Assembly: GCA_000155695.1 (NCBI GenBank) | Contig: DS990592.1 | Location: 5,272,882-5,336,881, forward strand | Source of the DNA: Verrucomicrobiia bacterium DG1235 | Lineage (GTDB): Bacteria; Verrucomicrobiota; Verrucomicrobiia; Opitutales; Opitutaceae | DNA length: 64,000 nt | Direction: 5' to 3' | In this document: positions 35,830 through 45,231 of the stretch, piece by piece | How the letters are laid out: each line of letters opens with the position of its first letter | Numbering within the stretch: the first letter of the stretch is position 1 | The notes under the pieces: generated by a model | The model's input: the letters and a program-made list of their open reading frames with translations, nothing else | Told to the model about the DNA's origin: nothing | The model's database searches: none | Translations under genes and position numbers: made by a program

Positions 35830-37356
35830 ATGCCTCAAAAGATCTTTTCTCGTGATCAGTGGCCGCTGGCTCAGAAGCTGGCGGCGATCGTCTATCGGAA
35901 TCCCTTTGAAGAGTCTCGCTGGGAGTTGGAGCGCGAGTGTTTGGGCAAGGAGTATCAGGAGCGCTCGCGCTATGTGGTGCCAGGTGAGGCGGAGGAGCTG
36001 CTTGCTCCGAATTTAAACAAGCTGCTTGGGCTTGCGAGATCTCTGATGGAGCCGGCCCGGGCGAAGCTGGCGAAGGCCAAGGAGGTGCAGGAGGCCGAGG
36101 TGGCGGCGTACGAGAATCTGGTGCACTTCGTGGTTTATCACGAGTTTATGGAGAAGTACGACAAGCTGATCGAGAGCTCGCTGGAAGGAAAGCCGCAGCC
36201 CGGTGGTGTGTCGTTTTATTATGAATACAGAGATCGACAGCGGTACTTTTTGGCGGTGCATGCGGCGACTCGTTTTTCGCCGGATCAGGAGTCTCTGTAT
36301 TTTGCGCTCTATTTTCAGTTGCGGCGGGCTTGGCTGAATATTTACCGTTATCTAGTGGGCGGATCGCCAGCGATTTGCGCGTTGCGCGGTAGGATTTGGA
36401 GCAGCTGTTTCACGCATGACATGCGGCGGTATCAGAGATCTCTATACAATCGGATGAGCGATATCGTAACTCTGATCACGGGTCCGTCGGGGAGTGGCAA
36501 AGAGCTGGTAGCGCGTGCGGTCGGCATGTCGCGTTTCGTGCCGTTTGACTTGAAGTCGGGGAAGTTCGCGGTGGATTTCGGCTCGGCGTTTTATCCGCTG
36601 AATCTTTCGGCTTTGTCGCCGACTTTGATTGAGTCTGAGCTGTTTGGGCATCGCAAGGGAGCGTTTACGGGAGCCTTGCAGGACCGGGAGGGGTACTTTG
36701 AGGAGTGCGGGGCGTTTGGCACGGTGTTTCTCGATGAGATTGGGGAGACGGATAGCGCGATTCAGGTGAAGCTTTTGCGGGTGCTGCAGACGCGGCAGTT
36801 TCAGCGTTTGGGAGATACGACGCTGCGGCCGTTCGTGGGCAAGGTGATGGCGGCGACGAATCGTGATCTGCCGGAGGAGATTGCGGCGGGGACGTTTCGG
36901 GAAGATTTCTACTTCCGTTTGTGCGCGGATCGGATTCGCACGCCGGCCTTAAAGGAGATTCTGTCTGACAAGGGAAACGAACTGGAGGTGCTCGTACGTC
37001 ATATTTCGTTTAAGGTCGCGGGTCCGGTCGATGGGGATTCGCTGGCGGATGAGGCGACGACTTGGATTCAGAAGAACTTGGGGCAGGCGTATCAATGGCC
37101 CGGAAATTTTCGGGAGCTCGAGCAGTGCGTACGCAATATCTTGATACACGGCCGTTATGAGGCGGAGGATTTGGGGCTCAGCCGCAGCGATGCGGAGCGA
37201 GTGAAGGCGGGAGTCGAAGGCGGTTTGACGGCGAATCAGTTGCTGAGCCGCTACGCCCAGGAGATCTATCGGAGAAACGGGAGCTACGAGGAGACTGCTC
37301 GGGCTCTACAGGTGGATCGCCGCACGGCGAAGCGGTACGTGCTTGGGGTCGATTGA
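35830..37356 (+). CDS. Sigma-54-dependent activator with an unrecognised N-terminal domain
   Basis: A 508-residue enhancer-binding protein. The central AAA+ domain has Walker A GPSGSGKE (218-225), the sigma-54 loop GAFTGA (277-282) and Walker B GTVFLDE (297-303), so it should activate transcription. A C-terminal helix-turn-helix is at about 485-508 (YEETARALQVDRRTAKRY). The first 200 residues are not a receiver, GAF or PAS domain that I recognise. They are helical and rich in W, Y and R (WPLAQKLAAIVYRNPFEESRWELE). No sensor kinase gene is adjacent. It precedes the LplT-PlsC-ligase gene, 159 bp before it, whose upstream region has a sigma-54-like match, so that gene is a candidate target. Confidence 0.88.
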   Translation: MPQKIFSRDQWPLAQKLAAIVYRNPFEESRWELERECLGKEYQERSRYVVPGEAEELLAPNLNKLLGLARSLMEPARAKLAKAKEVQEAEVAAYENLVHFVVYHEFMEKYDKLIESSLEGKPQPGGVSFYYEYRDRQRYFLAVHAATRFSPDQESLYFALYFQLRRAWLNIYRYLVGGSPAICALRGRIWSSCFTHDMRRYQRSLYNRMSDIVTLITGPSGSGKELVARAVGMSRFVPFDLKSGKFAVDFGSAFYPLNLSALSPTLIESELFGHRKGAFTGALQDREGYFEECGAFGTVFLDEIGETDSAIQVKLLRVLQTRQFQRLGDTTLRPFVGKVMAATNRDLPEEIAAGTFREDFYFRLCADRIRTPALKEILSDKGNELEVLVRHISFKVAGPVDGDSLADEATTWIQKNLGQAYQWPGNFRELEQCVRNILIHGRYEAEDLGLSRSDAERVKAGVEGGLTANQLLSRYAQEIYRRNGSYEETARALQVDRRTAKRYVLGVD

Positions 37357-37488
37357 CATATTTTGTCCAGAGTGACTGGGCTAATAATGTCGTAAGGTTC
37401 GCTTTTTAGGGCGGGTTTCTTCTAGGTCCTTTTTTAAGTCACTGTTGGTTAGGATCTTAGTGCAAGATAGGGCGGTGGCTGTACGCAT

Positions 37489-37504
37489 TGGCACGAGCTG
37501 AGCA
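37489..37504 (+). promoter_or_regulatory. Sigma-54-like site just before the LplT-PlsC-ligase gene
   Basis: TGGCACG-AGCT-GAGCA has a perfect -24 box and the correct 10 bp between GG and GC, but the -12 box is GAGC instead of TTGC. The predicted start, near 37515, would be one base before the ATG at 37516 and would exclude the visible GGAGG, so it may be fortuitous. Confidence 0.3.
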
Positions 37505-37515
37505 AATGGGAGGGC

Positions 37516-40500
37516 ATGAGCACACATGCGCCTTTCTCTTCTTCTTATCGGTTAATCGCTTCCCAAGGGCTGAACGCCTTTGGGGATCACTGCGCGAAGA
37601 TCACGGCTTCGGCTTTGATAGCGGCGACTTTTCCTGAGCGGCAAGCGGCGGTCTGGGTGGGTGTCGTGTCGGCGCTCTATGTGTTGCCCTTTATTTTCCT
37701 CGCTCCGGTGGCGGGGCGTTTGACCGGGAGGTATTCGAAGGTGGCGGTGGTGAAGGGAAGCTTGTTGTTGCAGGCGGCCGCAATGGCGGGTTTGGGCGTG
37801 AGCGCGGCGTTTCATTCGTTCGCCGGTGTTTTGATGTCGCTCGCTTTTGTGGCGTGTCAGTCGAGTTTGCTCGCTCCTTCTCGGAATGCCTTGCTCAAGG
37901 ATTTGTGCGGTATTCAGAAAATCGGACAAATGATGGGGCTGCTCGGCTTGGCGGGAGTGGGAGCGACTTTGGCCGGATTGGCTTTGGGCGGATGGTCGTT
38001 TGATCGCTTCTGGGAGATGCTCGGTTCGCCTTGGGCGGCTACGGCGGTAGCTGGTGGAGTCTCGGCTGCGATTGCGACTTTAGCGTATGTAGTGGTATCG
38101 GGAATACGGAGCGACGCGGAGGGCGAGCGCGAGGCGAGCGGTCGTTTTGTCGATGTGTTGAGGGAAGTGGGTACGCGTCCGGCGCTGCGTTGGGCCTCGC
38201 TCGGTTTGGCGTGGTTTTACGGGGTGGGCGCGATGATGGTGATGATTCTTCTGCAGGATAGTCGTTGGGAGCATGGCCAGGAGATCGGCTCTGCGAGCCA
38301 AGGTGGTGTGATGGCGGCTTTGTTGGGATTGGGAGTAGCGGCGGGTAGCGGCTTGGCGGCCTACTTGTGTCGTAGACGGATTGAGGTTGGGCTGTCTTTT
38401 CTGGGGGCTTTGGCGTTGGCGGTATTGGTACCTTATACCGCTTTGGTTTGGGAGTCCGGGCTTTGGGCGTCGGCGGGCGTGTTGTTACTCGGTTTGGCGG
38501 GCGGACTTTTTTCGGCTCCGCTGAACGCCTTGTTTGTGGCGTCGGCGCGTGACGAGGCGCGGGTCGGCTCGATCGCTGCGAACAATTTGGTGATCAATGT
38601 CGTGGCCGGGCTTTTTGTCGGCCTGGCGTCGGTCATGGGCTACTTGGTATGGAGCCCCCAGGCGCAGCTTTGGGTTGTCGCGGCGACCAGCTTTGTGGTG
38701 GTCGGGTTTATGACCTGGCTGGTGCCGGAGAGTTTGGCGCGCGTGTTGTTGTTGGCGGTGGTGAAGGTGGTTTATCCGATGCGATTGCGTGGCGTGGAGA
38801 AGATGCCGAAGGAAGGCGGGGTGTTGCTGGTGGCGAATCACGTGAGCTATGCGGATGCGCTTTTGCTTCTGGTCGCCTCACCGCGTCCGATTCGTTTTAT
38901 GGGAACGGACGAGATGCTGCGTTATCCGTGGATGCGTTGGGTGTATCGGAAATTTGACGTGATCGCGGTTTCGCCCGATCGGGCGAAGGATGCGATCGGC
39001 AAGACGGTGGCGGCTTTGAAGGCGGGAAGCGTGGTGTGCGTTTTTCCGGAGGGAGCTTTGACGCGGACGGGAATGGTGATGCCTTTTAAGAAAGGGGCGG
39101 AGCTGATGGCTCGCTTGTCGGGCGCTCCGGTGGTGCCGGTTTCGATCGATGGCATGTGGGGGTCTGTATTCAGTTTTGCTGACAAGCCGTTTCGATATCG
39201 GGCGGGAATGCCTTTGCGTCGCGAGGTTAGGGTCTTTTTTGGAGATGCGATTGCGAATGAGGCTGCGAGCACATCGGCTATGCAGGATGCTGTGATGCGA
39301 CTCGGCTACGAAACGTTTTCGGCTCGCGAGGAATTAGATGGCTCGCTTGGCGAGATGGTTTTGCGCGAGCTGAAGAAGCAGCCGTTTCGGGAGCGTTTGG
39401 TAGATCGCGGGCTTGGTGGTTTGCGGGCGCGTGGATACGGTCTGGCGGCGGTCGGCTTGGGCTTCGCTCGCTTTTTTCGGAGGCAGGCGAAGGGGCGTCG
39501 CGTAGGGATCTTGTTGCCGCCGGGATTGCCTGGGTTCTCGGCGAATCTCGGAGCTTTGTGGGCGGGCAAGTCCAGCGTGAATCTGAATCCGACGGTGAGC
39601 TCCGGTTCGTTTCGATCGATGTTGGCGGCTGCGGACGTGTCGCTGGTTCTGAGTTCTCGAAAGCTTTTGGCGCGTTTTCCCGAGCTTGATTTCTCGGGAG
39701 TGGAATTGGCATTCGTGGAAGATCTGATGCCGCGGATGCGTGGCGCTCGGATGTGGCTGTACGCGTTGGCTGGGATCGTTCTTCCGGCTAGGGTTTTGGC
39801 GAAGCTCTACCGAGTTTCGACCTTCGGCGGAGATAGGGAGGCGACGCTTTTGTTTTCCAGCGGGAGTTCGGCCGAGCCAAAGGGGATTCCCTTGTCTCAT
39901 CGCAATCTGGTGGCGAATGCTCTGCAGCTATCGGAGTGTTACTTGATGCGTTCGACGGATAGCTTGTTGGCGAATTTGCCCTTGTTTCACAGTTTCGGAC
40001 TTACCGGCGGGCTTTGGCTTCCATTGCTGAAAGGTATGAGGATTGTGGCGACGCCATCGCCGTTGCAGATCAAGGAAAACGTTGCGGCGGTTCGCGAGGG
40101 CGGGGTGAGCGTGATGCTGGGGACTCCAACGTTTTTGCGGGGCTATTTGAATCGGGCGAGCACGGATGATTTCGCGACGCTGCGATTGGTGATCGCTGGG
40201 GCTGAAAAGCTGCCGCGTTCCTTGGCGGAGGAGTGGGAGAATCGGTTTGGGATTCCGATTCTAGAAGGGTATGGGCTGACGGAGTGCGCTCCGGTGATTT
40301 CAGCGAATTGCTTGCATAGCTGCGAAATGCTTGGCCGCTACGCGTTGCATCAAAAGGGTTTTAAGAGCGGTACGGCGGGGCGGCCGCTGCCGGGGATTTG
40401 GCTTCGCATCGTGGATGAAGCGGATTCGCGTCGCTCTCTTGCTCGAGGCGAGTCCGGCCTGATTTTGGTGAAGGGGGCGAATGTGTTCCGCGGCTATTTG

Positions 40501-40938
40501 GACGCTTCGGGCGAGAACCGGTTTTTGGAGAATGGGTGGATGGATACGGGCGATATCGGTCGGCTAGACGAGGACGGTTGTCTGGCGATCGAGGGAAGGC
40601 AGTCGCGTTTTTCGAAGATTGCGGGCGAGATGGTTTCGCACACGGGAGTGGAGTTGGCCGTAGCCGAGGCGTATTCAAATTCTGGAGATGAAGGGGCGGC
40701 CTTTTTCGTTGGGGCGCGACGATGCGAACGCAAGGGGGAGGCTTTGGTTTTGTTGGCGACGAAGGCATTGGATCTCGCCGATCTGGGGCGCAGGCTGCGC
40801 GAGCGAGGTTTCCCGAATCTCTGGGTGCCGCAGGCGATAGTGGAAGTGGAGAAGCTGCCTTTGCTGGGAACGGGGAAGCTGGATCTGAAGGCGTGTTCCG
40901 CTTTGTGCGCGGCGGATGTTGCAGCGGTCGCTAGTTAG
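37516..40938 (+). CDS. aas: Three-domain LplT-PlsC-acyl-ACP ligase fusion (lysophospholipid salvage, Aas-like)
   Basis: A 1140-residue membrane protein. Residues 1-410 are a major-facilitator transporter of the LplT type, which flips lysophospholipid inward. Residues 415-625 are a PlsC acyltransferase with the HX4D motif NHVSYAD (H442, D447) and the phosphate-binding [10 protein letters not shown]. Residues about 640-1140 are an AMP-forming acyl-ligase with [18 protein letters not shown] and [11 protein letters not shown]. In E. coli the transporter LplT and the bifunctional Aas are separate neighbouring genes; here all three activities are in one chain, an arrangement also known in other bacteria. 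Together they import and re-acylate lysophospholipids. The start has GGAGG six bases upstream. The last 8 bp overlap the convergent ABC ATPase gene. Confidence 0.92.
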   Translation: MSTHAPFSSSYRLIASQGLNAFGDHCAKITASALIAATFPERQAAVWVGVVSALYVLPFIFLAPVAGRLTGRYSKVAVVKGSLLLQAAAMAGLGVSAAFHSFAGVLMSLAFVACQSSLLAPSRNALLKDLCGIQKIGQMMGLLGLAGVGATLAGLALGGWSFDRFWEMLGSPWAATAVAGGVSAAIATLAYVVVSGIRSDAEGEREASGRFVDVLREVGTRPALRWASLGLAWFYGVGAMMVMILLQDSRWEHGQEIGSASQGGVMAALLGLGVAAGSGLAAYLCRRRIEVGLSFLGALALAVLVPYTALVWESGLWASAGVLLLGLAGGLFSAPLNALFVASARDEARVGSIAANNLVINVVAGLFVGLASVMGYLVWSPQAQLWVVAATSFVVVGFMTWLVPESLARVLLLAVVKVVYPMRLRGVEKMPKEGGVLLVANHVSYADALLLLVASPRPIRFMGTDEMLRYPWMRWVYRKFDVIAVSPDRAKDAIGKTVAALKAGSVVCVFPEGALTRTGMVMPFKKGAELMARLSGAPVVPVSIDGMWGSVFSFADKPFRYRAGMPLRREVRVFFGDAIANEAASTSAMQDAVMRLGYETFSAREELDGSLGEMVLRELKKQPFRERLVDRGLGGLRARGYGLAAVGLGFARFFRRQAKGRRVGILLPPGLPGFSANLGALWAGKSSVNLNPTVSSGSFRSMLAAADVSLVLSSRKLLARFPELDFSGVELAFVEDLMPRMRGARMWLYALAGIVLPARVLAKLYRVSTFGGDREATLLFSSGSSAEPKGIPLSHRNLVANALQLSECYLMRSTDSLLANLPLFHSFGLTGGLWLPLLKGMRIVATPSPLQIKENVAAVREGGVSVMLGTPTFLRGYLNRASTDDFATLRLVIAGAEKLPRSLAEEWENRFGIPILEGYGLTECAPVISANCLHSCEMLGRYALHQKGFKSGTAGRPLPGIWLRIVDEADSRRSLARGESGLILVKGANVFRGYLDASGENRFLENGWMDTGDIGRLDEDGCLAIEGRQSRFSKIAGEMVSHTGVELAVAEAYSNSGDEGAAFFVGARRCERKGEALVLLATKALDLADLGRRLRERGFPNLWVPQAIVEVEKLPLLGTGKLDLKACSALCAADVAAVAS

Positions 40939-42055
40939 CGAGGTTTTTCTCGGTGGCAGGATCGAAGAGGTGGGCTTTGTTGAGGTCGAGCCAGACTTTG
41001 ATTTGCTCGCCGGTGGCGGGGCGGGCATCGCTGCGGACGCGTCCGATAAGGCTTTGTTGGCCGGTGGAAAGGTAAATGAAGGTTTCGTTGCCCATTGGCT
41101 CGGCGACGTCGATGGTGAGCTCTGCGGTATGCTCGGTTTCGTAATCGGAAAGGGCGCGGACGTCGTGGATGTCTTCGGAGCGAATTCCGAGAACGATGGG
41201 TTTGTCGATGTGGTTTGTGGATACGTCGACGAGTTGATTGCTCAGCTTGACGCGGAGGGGTGAGTTGTCGGCTTGGAAGTAGAGGGTGTTGTCTTGGCTT
41301 TGGATGGCGCCGTTGACGAGGTTCATGGGAGGGCTGCCGATGAAGCTGGCGACGAACATGTTCGCCGGATTGTTGTAGATGGTGAGCGGCTCGTCGACTT
41401 GCATGATGTCGCCCCCGTTCATGACGCAGATGCGATCGCCCATGGTCATGGCTTCGACTTGGTCGTGGGTGACATAGATCATGGTAGAGGCGAGACGGGT
41501 GTGGAGCTTGGAGATTTCGGCTCGAGTGGATACGCGCATTTTGGCGTCGAGATTTGAAAGCGGCTCGTCGAAGAGGAAGACCTTTGGCTTTCGGACGATG
41601 GCGCGGCCGACGGCGACGCGCTGGCGTTGGCCGCCGGAAAGGGCGAAGGGCTTGCGCTGCAGTAGATCTTCGATGCCTAGGATTTCGGCGGCGTCCTGGA
41701 CGCGGCAAGCGATTTCGTCCTTCTTGAATTTTCGAAGCTTTAGTCCGAATGCCATGTTTTCGAATACGCTCATGTGCGGATACAGAGCGTAGTTTTGGAA
41801 GACCATGGCGATATTTCGGTCTTTTGGCTGCACGTTGTTGATCACGTGTCCGTCGATTTTGATTTCGCCGTCGGTGACTTCTTCGAGTCCGGCGATCATG
41901 CGCAGAGTGGTCGACTTGCCGCAACCCGATGGGCCGACGAGAACCATGAACTCTCGATCCTTGATGGTGAGATCGATTTGGTTGACGGCTGTGACGTCAT
42001 CGCCTTTTCGATTCGGATAGATCTTTAGCAGTTTGGAAAGGTCGACGGTCGCCAT
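40931..42055 (-). CDS. MalK/UgpC-type sugar ABC transporter ATP-binding protein
   Basis: A 374-residue ATPase of the carbohydrate-importer class. Walker A is GPSGCGKST, the signature [10 protein letters not shown], and Walker [15 protein letters not shown]-terminal TOBE/regulatory domain follows from about 245 ([10 protein letters not shown]). No permease or binding-protein gene is adjacent, so it probably energises sugar importers encoded elsewhere, as shared MsmK-type ATPases do. The ATG at 42053-42055 ([13 protein letters not shown]) was chosen over an upstream start because the extra 27 residues are low-complexity. The stop overlaps the convergent aas-like gene by 8 bp. Confidence 0.92.
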   Translation of the reverse strand: MATVDLSKLLKIYPNRKGDDVTAVNQIDLTIKDREFMVLVGPSGCGKSTTLRMIAGLEEVTDGEIKIDGHVINNVQPKDRNIAMVFQNYALYPHMSVFENMAFGLKLRKFKKDEIACRVQDAAEILGIEDLLQRKPFALSGGQRQRVAVGRAIVRKPKVFLFDEPLSNLDAKMRVSTRAEISKLHTRLASTMIYVTHDQVEAMTMGDRICVMNGGDIMQVDEPLTIYNNPANMFVASFIGSPPMNLVNGAIQSQDNTLYFQADNSPLRVKLSNQLVDVSTNHIDKPIVLGIRSEDIHDVRALSDYETEHTAELTIDVAEPMGNETFIYLSTGQQSLIGRVRSDARPATGEQIKVWLDLNKAHLFDPATEKNLAN

Positions 42056-42574
42056 GATTCTGGGGCAGGTTGAATTTCTAGCAGGCGCGGCTGCGGTGGG
42101 CGTGGAAAGATTTGCGGCAGGGAGAGGTATCGTCAAACCCTTTGTCCGAGGGGGAAAGAGGCGTTGGGCATTGGCTTTTTCAATACGTTTTCAGGAGCTT
42201 GAAACGTAGCTTGAAAGCGTAGTGTCGAAATGGGAGCGAGCTTCTGTTTTGATGAGGTTTGTGGATACGGTTCTCTTGTATCGACGATTCTTGTACCTCT
42301 TTTTGTAAGTGTTTCGGGGGGTATGTTTATGGGAAGTATTTCCCACGTATCCGGTTTTATGAACTGGATACGTTTCTAATACGCTATTCGAATATCTGAT
42401 GCCAGAAATCTGAATACGGGCCCAAAACGACGCAAAATTGTGTAAAAACTGGCTGTACCCAAAAAATACTAACAAGTTTATGTTTGAAAAACTAAAGGTT
42501 TTAGGTAATTGAACGCTACTTCAGGTTTAATAATTCCCACCGAATAAACCGTTAATCCTAACCATACTAAAGTT
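42056..42574. other. 519-bp non-coding region upstream of the H1-like gene, with adjacent hairpins
   Basis: No convincing gene. A 94-codon minus-strand frame (42191-42475) has odd composition and no support. The stretch is clearly more AT-rich than the flanking genes. It contains two abutting dyads: GGGAA/TTCCC (42331-42344) and ACGTATCC/GGATACGT (42345-42373). The word GGATACG also occurs at 42263-42269. The likely content is the promoter and control region of the abundant H1-like protein. Confidence 0.5.
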
Positions 42575-43243
42575 ATGGCCGCAAAAAAAGGCGCTGAGAG
42601 TTCACCTCTCACATTCGATCTAAAGGCAGATCTCATTTCTGTCCTAGATAAATATCAGAAGCAGCTTGGTGTATCCAAAAGCGAAATCATTCGCTACGCG
42701 ATCGCCGGCTTCGACTACGCTGGATTCGCTCCGGCAGTGGAAAACCACCGTCAGATTTCGGTGCGTCTTCCGCTCAATCAAAAGAAGGACCTCGTCAAGC
42801 TCGCTAAGACCAAGAAGGTAAGCATCGGTGAACTGCTCCGCGCAGCTCTCGAAACGCTTCCTACTGTTCCAGGAAAGTCTGGAATCGAAAAGTCTGCACC
42901 GAAGCCAAAGCCTGCTAAGAAGGCAGCCAAGAAGGCGGCTAAAAAAGCAGCTAAAAAGGCTCCTGCTAAGAAGGCCGCTAAGAAGGCAGCCAAGAAAGCA
43001 GCTAAAAAGGCAGTGAAGAAGGCTCCTGCTAAAAAGGCAGCCAAGAAGGCAGCCAAGAAAGCAGTTAAAAAGGCAGCTCCTAAGAAAGCTGTTAAGAAGG
43101 CAGCAAAGAAGGCGGTAGTTAAAAAGGCAGCCAAGAAGGCAGCTCCTAAGAAAGCTGCTAAGAAAGCCGCCAAGAAGGTAGCTAAGAAGGCAGCTCCTAA
43201 GAAAGTTGCCAAGAAGGCAGCGAAGAAAAAGAAGAAGAAGTAG
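42575..43243 (+). CDS. DNA-binding protein with two ribbon-helix-helix units and a histone H1-like tail
   Basis: A 222-residue basic protein. Residues 12-48 (LTFDLKADL...SKSEIIRYAIAGF) and 60-96 (ISVRLPLNQ...SIGELLRAALETL) each look like a ribbon-helix-helix unit: a strand, then two helices. One chain could thus form an internal RHH pair and contact DNA bases. Residues 107-222 are a tail of about 115 residues made almost only of K, A, P and V in KKAAKKA-type repeats, like bacterial H1 homologues (Hc1/AlgP type), ending KKKKKK. This suggests a nucleoid protein that couples specific binding to DNA compaction. A long upstream region and a strong terminator suggest monocistronic, possibly high expression. 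The antisense open frame over the repeats is an artefact. Confidence 0.82.
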   Translation: MAAKKGAESSPLTFDLKADLISVLDKYQKQLGVSKSEIIRYAIAGFDYAGFAPAVENHRQISVRLPLNQKKDLVKLAKTKKVSIGELLRAALETLPTVPGKSGIEKSAPKPKPAKKAAKKAAKKAAKKAPAKKAAKKAAKKAAKKAVKKAPAKKAAKKAAKKAVKKAAPKKAVKKAAKKAVVKKAAKKAAPKKAAKKAAKKVAKKAAPKKVAKKAAKKKKKK

Positions 43244-43266
43244 TCGCTTCAATCCTTTCTAAATTC

Positions 43267-43300
43267 AAAAGCCGAGGCAGTGATGCCTCGGCTTTTTTTT
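43267..43300 (+). terminator. Rho-independent terminator after the H1-like gene
   Basis: AAAAGCCGAGGCA (43267-43279) pairs with TGCCTCGGC plus T (43284-43296) around a GTGA tetraloop, followed by eight T. A very strong intrinsic terminator. Confidence 0.95.
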
Positions 43301-43348
43301 GGTTCATTGCCAATTCGAGTGGACGGGTAGGAACTGGTTTAGCTGAGA

Positions 43349-43486
43349 TCCGGCCTTTGGCCGGAACAGGGTGGCCTGCGACCAGCAGGATTCGAATGGG
43401 CTTGTGTGTTTGCGGCTGGATTGAGTGGTCTGGATAGCGGATCTGCCTTTTTCGGCAGGATTCAAGATGGCAAGAGTGACGCCATC
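43349..43486. other. Non-coding stretch with four successive hairpins
   Basis: Within the 362-bp gap between the H1-like gene and the PPK2 gene there are four local dyads in a row: TCCGGCC/GGCCGGA (43349-43365), CCTGC/GCAGG (43375-43389), CTGCC/GGCAG (43443-43458) and GATGGC/GCCATC (43466-43486). The word GCAGGATTC follows the second and third. No protein-coding frame is convincing. It could be a structured RNA or a decayed repeat; it matches no RNA family I recognise. Confidence 0.4.
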
Positions 43487-43605
43487 CGGGGTGGATCATA
43501 TTTCCACACTGTTGGGTGATGAAACTCTTTTTTGGGAAGGGAAGTGGAGAGCTTTTTTGAGCCGCTTAGAGTCTCGTAGTTAGCGTGGGGAAGCGCTTGG
43601 TCTTG

Positions 43606-45108
43606 TCAGAGAGGAGTTTTGCGCGAGTGCTTTATGGCTTTGCGAAGGGTGGCGATAACGGTATCGAGAACATTTATACGAGCCCGCATTTTGCAGTTTG
43701 CCGGGATGATCTTCCAGGGAGCGTGCGAGGTGTTGGTCTTGTCGACCATCTCGTTGATGGATTCTTCGTAGCGATCCCATTTCTCGCGGTTCCGCCAATC
43801 TTCTTCTGTTATCTTCCACTGTTTGAGGGGGTTCTCCTCTCGCGCTTTGAAGCGTTCGAGTTGGGTGTCCTTGTCGATGTGGAGCCAGAATTTGATAATG
43901 GCCGTGCCGAAGTTTGCGAGATGCTGTTCCATCTCGTTGATCTCTTGGTAGGCGGCTTGCCATTCTTCGTTGGCGCAAAGGGATTCGACTCGCTCGACGA
44001 GGACGCGTCCGTACCACGAGCGGTCGAAGACGGCGATTTTTCCTCGCGGCGGCATTTCTTTCCAGAAGCGCCAGAGGTAGTGGTGGCTGAGCTCTATCTT
44101 CGAAGGGGCTGCGATTGGCGTGACGTCGTATCCGCGTGGGTCGATGCACTGGACGAGTCGCTTGATGCAGCCGCCTTTTCCGGCGGCGTCCCAGCCGCAG
44201 AAGACGATGACGATAGGAATCTGGTGGGAGTGTATTTCGTGTACGAGCTCGTGGAGGGTGTCCTGGCGTTCCTTGAGGGTCGCTTTGTAGTGTTGGCGTT
44301 CGAGGGGTTCTTTGAATTTGACGTCTGCCAGGTAATTGTGGCCTTGATACGGTATCCAGACGTTGGGGGTTCCTGTTTTTTTGGGGATGGGGCGGTGGAG
44401 CTTTTTTTTCGTAACCGCAGCTTGGAGGTGGTCGATGATGCGGTTGTAGACTTCGATGAGGGCTCCTTTGAAATGCTCTGTGTCGACGGAATGCCATTTC
44501 GCGTAGTCGCGGTCGGTGGCTTTAATCCCTTTTTTGACGATACTGAGATAGGAGTTGTATTGGCGGTTGCGTCGCCAGTCCTTGGGGGTGACACGCCAGG
44601 CGGTTTTGGGATTTTCTTCGAGACGGCGAAAGCGTTTGGACTGGATTTTCTTGGGAACGGTGAGGAATATTTTCACGATCTCGACGCCGCTGTCGTGGAG
44701 CTGGCGCTCGAAGTTTACGATGTCTTCCCAATAGCCGGTGAGCTCGTCTTCGTGGAGTTTGCCTTCGGCCCAGCTGTCGAGCACGAGGTAATAGGGGCCG
44801 CGATCGTAGAACTGTATCTTGCCTTCGTCCGGCGTATGGTTCCAGAAGCGGTGGAGGAGCGGGTAGTTTCGCGGCTCCTTGTGGGAGGCGTGGGTGGAGT
44901 AGACTTTGAAGGAACGGCTATCAATATCGAGCAGGACTTGATTGAGGAGCCTGCCTTTGTAGGATGCGTCGAGGCCCTCTATCGTCACAAGCGTGGGTAT
45001 GCCCAGCTTGCCGGCTTCGCGTTGCAGCACTCCTAGTTTCAGGGCGAGTTCTTTGAGGACGCTTTTGTTGGGTTTGGCCTCGGTGGGTGCGGTTGATTCT
45101 TCTGCCAT
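43606..45108 (-). CDS. Two-domain PPK2 family polyphosphate phosphotransferase (class II, AMP-type)
   Basis: A 500-residue protein of two fused PPK2 domains, the arrangement of polyphosphate:AMP phosphotransferase, which makes ADP from AMP and polyphosphate. The C-terminal domain (about 265-500) has an intact Walker A GWDAAGKG (305-312), FDRSWYGRVLVERV (361-374) and a late lid region. The N-terminal domain (about 15-250) keeps the fold but its loop reads GLDASYKG (45-52) and YDRGPYY (101-107), so it is probably inactive and structural, as known for this class. The stand-alone gene is followed by a hairpin-rich gap. Confidence 0.92.
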   Translation of the reverse strand: MAEESTAPTEAKPNKSVLKELALKLGVLQREAGKLGIPTLVTIEGLDASYKGRLLNQVLLDIDSRSFKVYSTHASHKEPRNYPLLHRFWNHTPDEGKIQFYDRGPYYLVLDSWAEGKLHEDELTGYWEDIVNFERQLHDSGVEIVKIFLTVPKKIQSKRFRRLEENPKTAWRVTPKDWRRNRQYNSYLSIVKKGIKATDRDYAKWHSVDTEHFKGALIEVYNRIIDHLQAAVTKKKLHRPIPKKTGTPNVWIPYQGHNYLADVKFKEPLERQHYKATLKERQDTLHELVHEIHSHQIPIVIVFCGWDAAGKGGCIKRLVQCIDPRGYDVTPIAAPSKIELSHHYLWRFWKEMPPRGKIAVFDRSWYGRVLVERVESLCANEEWQAAYQEINEMEQHLANFGTAIIKFWLHIDKDTQLERFKAREENPLKQWKITEEDWRNREKWDRYEESINEMVDKTNTSHAPWKIIPANCKMRARINVLDTVIATLRKAIKHSRKTPL

Positions 45109-45231
45109 GCTGTTTATAAGGTAGTCGGGTAGTCGTTAATGCCAAGTCGAGCGTGCAAATGAGGGAGGGAAGTCTCTGCGAGCGCTGGTGGTGGATTTGG
45201 TTGGCCCGCTTGGCTTGTAGCAGTCGTGTGT

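Noticed and set aside
42191..42475. 94-codon minus-strand frame in the gap before the H1-like gene
   Set aside because: Unusual composition rich in S, T, Y and N, no Shine-Dalgarno, and it overlaps dyads that look regulatory.
42905..43240. Tandem repeat or CRISPR-like array
   Set aside because: The repetition is codon-level KKAAKKA coding sequence, with no spacers.
43197..43499. 100-codon minus-strand frame over the terminator and hairpin stretch
   Set aside because: It runs through a strong terminator and the 3' end of the H1-like gene; the translation has no protein-like pattern.
43585..45036. 483-codon open frame opposite the PPK2 gene
   Set aside because: The minus-strand protein has clear PPK2 motifs in both domains; the plus frame is a shadow.
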